Assembly (NCBI GenBank): GCA_963674975.1
Contig: OY771913.1
Span: 2,046,001-2,110,000 of the forward strand
Source: UBA4781 sp963674975
Lineage (GTDB): Bacteria; Chloroflexota; Anaerolineae; Anaerolineales; Anaerolineaceae
Direction of reading: 5' to 3'
DNA length: 64,000 nt
Shown here: positions 60,183 through 64,000 of the stretch, piece by piece
How the letters are laid out: every line of letters starts with the position of its first letter
Position numbering within the stretch: the stretch's first letter is position 1
The notes under the pieces: generated by a model
Seen by the model: the letters and a program-made list of their open reading frames with translations, nothing else
The model's database searches: none
Told to the model about the DNA's origin: nothing
Program-made: the position numbers and the translations under genes

Positions 60183-63071
60183 ATGAAATTAAGTAGGAAA
60201 TTACTTGTTATTTATTTAGTCATCGGCGGGCTGGTTCTTCTTGTTATGGGGGTATGGATGTACCTTGAATTGCGTAGAAGCTTTCTCCAAGTAGTACAAA
60301 CAAATATACAAAATCAGCTGGAACTTTTCGATTTTAGTTTAAACAGCTTTCTTGATGATGTGGAAAACGATGTAAAGGCTCTTTCAGAAAATGAATTGGT
60401 TCGTTCTCGAACAGATGAGGATTTCACAAATTTTCTTACTGCGGATGAAGCTACTTACGAATACCAGATTGGCGAATTGGAGCAGAGCATTATTGATGTA
60501 TTAAATACCTATCGAATAACTCATCCTTATGTGAACTCTGTTTATATGGGAAGGGAAAACGGCAGTTTTGTTCGTTCACATCCCAGAAATGCGCCAACTC
60601 AATATGATCCTCGTACGAGACCCTGGTATGTTCTGGCAAAGGAAAATCCTGAAGAAGTGATGATTACAGAACCCTATCCGTCTGTAACTGTGGCCGATAT
60701 TAATATCGGCATTGTGAAAGCTCTAATAGACGAAAATGGGACGGTGTTTGGTGTTGTGGGTGCTGATATCACCCTGAATAAATTGACCGATTTCATCTCA
60801 ACTTTTGATATCGGCTATTCTGGGCAGATCCTTTTAGTAGATGAGCACGGTACTATTCTGGCAAATAGAGATGAAGAATCACTTTTTAAAAATATAGAAA
60901 CAATTATTAATAATGATTATTCTCGGTTTATGAATACCTCAGATGATGCAATTCTTATTGAGGAGAATTACTATTTCATTTATACCTCTCCAGAATTGGG
61001 ATGGAAAATTGCTGCCATTATTCCTGAATCTGTGATCAATGCCGAAGTGCAAAATATGGCTTACTATCCGCCGCTGCTGAGTCTGCTTATTACCATTATC
61101 CTATTTGGCTTGTTTACAAGTATTGGACTTTCAAAATTTATATTAAAGCCAATCAGGGAATTAAGTGATGCGGTGCAGCATATTTCCAGATCGAAAGACC
61201 TGAACTTACAGGTAGCAGTCCGATCAAGGGATGAGATTGGTGTGTTGAGTACCTCTTTTAATAAGATGGTAAAAGGGCGGAAGTTGATCGAGGAAGCATT
61301 ACAGCAGGAACGCGACCTGGCAAAAGCATTGGGGGAGGCTGTCGCGGTATTGGGAACAACTCTGGATATTGAAAAAGTGCTTGATCATATTCTTGAACAG
61401 GTAAGCCGGGTCATTCCTAACGAAGCAATGAATATTATGTTGATTCGAAATGGAGATGCATATATTTCCAGAGCAAAAGGATATGAGCATTTCAATTTGC
61501 AGGAAAAGTTAAGCGGAACGAGATTTAAAATATCAGAATTTTCCAATCTCAAACAAATGGAAGAAACCCGCGAACCATTAAATATTGCGAATACAGCCAA
61601 AACACCTGAATGGGTTCGTATTGAAGGGGAAGAGTTCATTAATTCTTATGCCGGAGTTCCTATCATCATTCGAAATAAGGTAATTGGATTTTTAAATGTT
61701 GATAGTTCTAAAGTAAATTATTTCACCCCTCTCCATATTGAATCTCTTAAAACTTTTGCAAATCAGGCGGCTGTTGCCATTGACAATGCACAGTTATATG
61801 AGCAGGTTCAAAGAAATGCAGTTGAATTAAAGAAGCAGGTAGCTGATGCGACTGCAGAATTAAAACGACGGGCAAATGAGCTGGAAGCACTTTATCAAAT
61901 TGGAAAAGAAATAACCTCCACTCTTGATCTAAAAGCTATGCTGCAGATTATTGTGGATGATGCTGCTGATATTGTGGAGGCAGACAGAAGTGTGATCTAT
62001 CTGGTAAATATCGAGAAGATGAGAATTGAAAATCTCGTTACATCAGAATATTCGCAAAATGAGTTGGATGAATATACCTTTGAGGAATTTCAAGATAGCA
62101 TCAATGGATGGGCTATCCAGAATAAAACACCTGTGCTTGTGAAGAATATTCAAAAGGATAAGAGAACGAGGGGAAAAGCGCTGGAAAGAGCGAAGAGAGA
62201 AGGAAAAAGATCGGCTGCCATAGCGCCATTGGAAATATCAGGCGAATATCTCGGAACCCTGACCGTGATCAATAATAACGATAAGAGAATTTTCAATTCA
62301 ACTGATCTAAATTTGATCATTCGACTGGCGGGGCAGGCATCCCTTGCTATTCAAAATGCACGTCTTTACGAAAAAGCTCAGGAAGCCGATCGTCTTAAAT
62401 CAGCATTCTTGGCAAGCATGTCACATGAATTAAGAACACCTCTCAATTCGATCATTGGTTTTACGGGTATTTTGCTTCAGGGATTGGTGGGTTCCTTGAA
62501 TGAAGAACAGAATAAACAATTAAAAATGGTGCAAGTAAGCGCCACACATCTTCTTGAGTTGATCAATGATGTGCTGGATATATCTAAGATTGAGGCAGGT
62601 CAATTGGTAACAACAGAAGAAAAGTTTAATCTGAGAGGATCTATTGAAAAAGTTGTCAATACAATAATGCCTCTTGCAGAAAAAAAAGGACTCAAATTAT
62701 CCAGTGAAATCGAGCCTGATATTGGGCAGATAACGAGTGATAGAAGACGAGTGGAACAAGTTTTATTGAATCTGATAAACAATGCCATTAAATTTACTGA
62801 AAAAGGGGAAGTCAGGATTATTTCTAGGATCAAGGGAAGATGTATTGAAACCAGTATTATTGATACGGGTATCGGGATAAAAGAAGAGGACATTAAGTAC
62901 TTATTCAAACCATTTCAACAGGTGAATACCGGATTGAGCAGAAAGTATGAAGGAACCGGTCTGGGACTGGCGATCTGCAAACGATTAGTGGAAAAGCTGG
63001 GAGGTGTAATTAATGTTAAGAGTGAATGGGAAAGGGGAAGCACTTTCCGTTTTACACTACCGCGTAAGTAA
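60183..63071 (+). CDS. Sensor histidine kinase: dCache-HAMP-GAF-GAF-HisKA-HATPase
   Basis: A 962-residue membrane kinase. TM1 is at about 8-28 and an extracytoplasmic double-Cache domain at about 35-285 (YVNSVYMGRENGSFVRSHPRN, DPRTRPWYVLAKENPEEVMITEPYPS). TM2 at about 292-312 and HAMP (FILKPIRELSDAVQHISRS) follow, then two GAF domains (about 395-540 and 575-725). HisKA has phospho-His in ASMSHELRTPLNSIIGF, and HATPase has the N box (INNAIKFTEKG), DTGIGIKEED and GTGLGLAICKRL. It should sense a small external ligand and pass phosphate to the adjacent receiver. No receiver is fused to it. Confidence 0.95.
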   Translation: MKLSRKLLVIYLVIGGLVLLVMGVWMYLELRRSFLQVVQTNIQNQLELFDFSLNSFLDDVENDVKALSENELVRSRTDEDFTNFLTADEATYEYQIGELEQSIIDVLNTYRITHPYVNSVYMGRENGSFVRSHPRNAPTQYDPRTRPWYVLAKENPEEVMITEPYPSVTVADINIGIVKALIDENGTVFGVVGADITLNKLTDFISTFDIGYSGQILLVDEHGTILANRDEESLFKNIETIINNDYSRFMNTSDDAILIEENYYFIYTSPELGWKIAAIIPESVINAEVQNMAYYPPLLSLLITIILFGLFTSIGLSKFILKPIRELSDAVQHISRSKDLNLQVAVRSRDEIGVLSTSFNKMVKGRKLIEEALQQERDLAKALGEAVAVLGTTLDIEKVLDHILEQVSRVIPNEAMNIMLIRNGDAYISRAKGYEHFNLQEKLSGTRFKISEFSNLKQMEETREPLNIANTAKTPEWVRIEGEEFINSYAGVPIIIRNKVIGFLNVDSSKVNYFTPLHIESLKTFANQAAVAIDNAQLYEQVQRNAVELKKQVADATAELKRRANELEALYQIGKEITSTLDLKAMLQIIVDDAADIVEADRSVIYLVNIEKMRIENLVTSEYSQNELDEYTFEEFQDSINGWAIQNKTPVLVKNIQKDKRTRGKALERAKREGKRSAAIAPLEISGEYLGTLTVINNNDKRIFNSTDLNLIIRLAGQASLAIQNARLYEKAQEADRLKSAFLASMSHELRTPLNSIIGFTGILLQGLVGSLNEEQNKQLKMVQVSATHLLELINDVLDISKIEAGQLVTTEEKFNLRGSIEKVVNTIMPLAEKKGLKLSSEIEPDIGQITSDRRRVEQVLLNLINNAIKFTEKGEVRIISRIKGRCIETSIIDTGIGIKEEDIKYLFKPFQQVNTGLSRKYEGTGLGLAICKRLVEKLGGVINVKSEWERGSTFRFTLPRK

Positions 63072-63084
63072 GAGAGAATAAACG

Positions 63085-63450
63085 ATGAAGAATATACTGA
63101 TTATTGAGGATAATGAACAAAACTTATATCTTGTCACATTTATCTTGGAGAAACATGGATATAAAGTTCTTCAAGCCCGAACAGGAGCGGAGGGGCTCGC
63201 AAAGGTAAAAAATACCAGCTTTGATATGATACTGTTGGATATTCAATTGCCTGTTATGGATGGGTATGTCGTGGCAGTTGAATTAAGAAAAGTACTGGAA
63301 AAGAAGAAAATTCCCATAATCGCTATAACTTCATACGCTATGCCGGGTGATCGTGAGAAAGCTCTTGAAGCAGGCTGTACTGATCATATTACAAAACCCA
63401 TAGACCCTGACACTTTTATTTTGAATATTGAAAAGTACTTTTCGAAGTAA
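63085..63450 (+). CDS. Single-domain response regulator (CheY/DivK-like)
   Basis: A 121-residue receiver with acidic pocket IIEDNEQN, phospho-acceptor Asp in MILLDIQLPVMDGY, Thr switch IIAITSYAM and Lys in HITKPIDPD. The LLDIQLPVMDGY and SYAMPGDREKALEAGC forms are DivK-like. It starts 13 nt after the sensor kinase gene, so the kinase is its likely donor. It has no output domain and probably relays phosphate. Confidence 0.94.
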   Translation: MKNILIIEDNEQNLYLVTFILEKHGYKVLQARTGAEGLAKVKNTSFDMILLDIQLPVMDGYVVAVELRKVLEKKKIPIIAITSYAMPGDREKALEAGCTDHITKPIDPDTFILNIEKYFSK

Positions 63451-63470
63451 TTTTTAGAAAGTGAAAAAAG

Positions 63471-64000
63471 ATGGCAACAATTTTTGTGGTAGACGATAAC
63501 GAGCAAAATCAATACCTACTTGATTTACTTTTAAAAGGGCATGGATATGATGTAGTGTTATTAAACAATGGCATCGAGGCTCTGGATGCAGCTCGCAAAT
63601 CACCGCCCAGCTTGATAATATCAGATATTCTTATGCCGGGAATGGATGGATTCGGTTTATGCCGGCAGTGGAAAACCGATAACCAATTAAAAGAAATCCC
63701 ATTTATTTTCTATACTGCAACTTACACGGATCCAAAAGATGAAGATTTTGCACTTAGTTTGGGGGCAGAACGTTTCATTCGAAAGCCTGCCGATGTAAAT
63801 GTGTTTACACAGATAATAAAAGAAGTTTTAGGGGAGTCAAAAAAGAAAAAATCGAAGGTGGATGTTGTACCGGCTGCAGAAGAAATATTTTTCAAAAAAT
63901 ATAACGAAGCTTTGATTCGTAAAATGGAAGACAAAATGCTGGAACTGGAGCAGATGAATAAGCGGTTGGCTACTCTCTTCCAAACCAGTGCGGACCTGAT
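63471..64000 (+). CDS. Response regulator with further C-terminal domain (cut by window end)
   Basis: At least 176 residues, open at the right edge. The receiver (about 1-120) has FVVDDNEQN, phospho-Asp in LIISDILMPGMDGF, and the Lys in FIRKPADVN. A Lys-rich linker and a coiled coil (KMEDKMLELEQMNKRLATLF) lead into what looks like a PAS start (QTSADL), so a PAS plus kinase or cyclase output is expected. It starts 20 nt after the previous receiver gene in the same operon. Confidence 0.85.
   Translation, partial: MATIFVVDDNEQNQYLLDLLLKGHGYDVVLLNNGIEALDAARKSPPSLIISDILMPGMDGFGLCRQWKTDNQLKEIPFIFYTATYTDPKDEDFALSLGAERFIRKPADVNVFTQIIKEVLGESKKKKSKVDVVPAAEEIFFKKYNEALIRKMEDKMLELEQMNKRLATLFQTSADL

Overview
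The window looks like chromosomal DNA of an anaerobic, carbohydrate-fermenting member of the Chloroflexota, most likely class Anaerolineae. This is inferred from the gene mix: many lipoprotein ABC solute-binding proteins, GH13/GH57/GH130 enzymes, a flavin/Fe-S glycerol-3-phosphate dehydrogenase set, an archaeal-type triosephosphate isomerase, and multi-GAF sensor kinases. No rRNA marker is present to confirm it. I found no tRNA, rRNA, CRISPR array, insertion sequence or phage gene.

Layout. 1-1740 (minus): a mannoside operon, cellobiose 2-epimerase-like enzyme then GH130 phosphorylase, under a LacI-type operator. 1815-2717 (minus): a DMT exporter. 2843-8006 (plus): a threonine operon made of a Thr-rich leader peptide, an attenuator, aspartokinase, asd, an unusual HAD-like protein and threonine synthase. 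8067-10095 (plus): a membrane protein and a cytoplasmic GH13 enzyme. 10113-16486 (minus): a maltodextrin ABC importer (malE-malF-malG) followed by a lipoprotein GH57 amylase, with hairpins between genes. 17042-18787 (minus): a membrane-anchored alpha/beta hydrolase. 19206-25083: divergent glycerol genes, a SorC-type regulator plus three dehydrogenase subunits (minus) against glpK (plus). 25282-28602: DUF1684, a Cys-rich membrane protein, SPFH and NfeD proteins, YjbQ. 28627-39599 (minus): a long, compact sugar operon with a PotB/C-like ABC importer, a six-hairpin glycosidase-like protein, binding protein, DhnA-type aldolase, FGGY kinase, Fuc/Ara-type isomerase, DeoR repressor and archaeal-type TIM. 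It faces a GHMP sugar kinase (plus) across a shared control region. 41234-54806: an esterase, three tandem paralogous lipoproteins, DUF2785, DUF1232, a Na/Pi transporter, an acyltransferase-like membrane protein, a zinc-ribbon protein, two lipoproteins and a diguanylate cyclase. 54976-57657: GlsB/YeaQ protein, then an ArsR / thioredoxin-like / ArsP-type permease cluster. 58531-64000: a zinc-ribbon/PDZ protein and a signalling unit (dCache-HAMP-GAF-GAF histidine kinase and two receiver proteins, the last cut by the window end).

The most notable observation is the thr attenuator at 2843-3053. An uncatalogued 36-codon leader peptide carries eight Thr codons within 11 codons, and mutually exclusive anti-antiterminator, antiterminator and terminator helices can be drawn by hand. 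Three themes recur: transcripts predicted to begin at or within about 5 nt of the start codon (2717, 2883, 39599, 48343); orphan strong Shine-Dalgarno sequences 60-80 nt upstream of genes (16545, 18847, 35262); and hairpins between genes in transporter operons. The 28627-39599 operon encodes a complete import-isomerise-phosphorylate-cleave route for a sugar I cannot identify.
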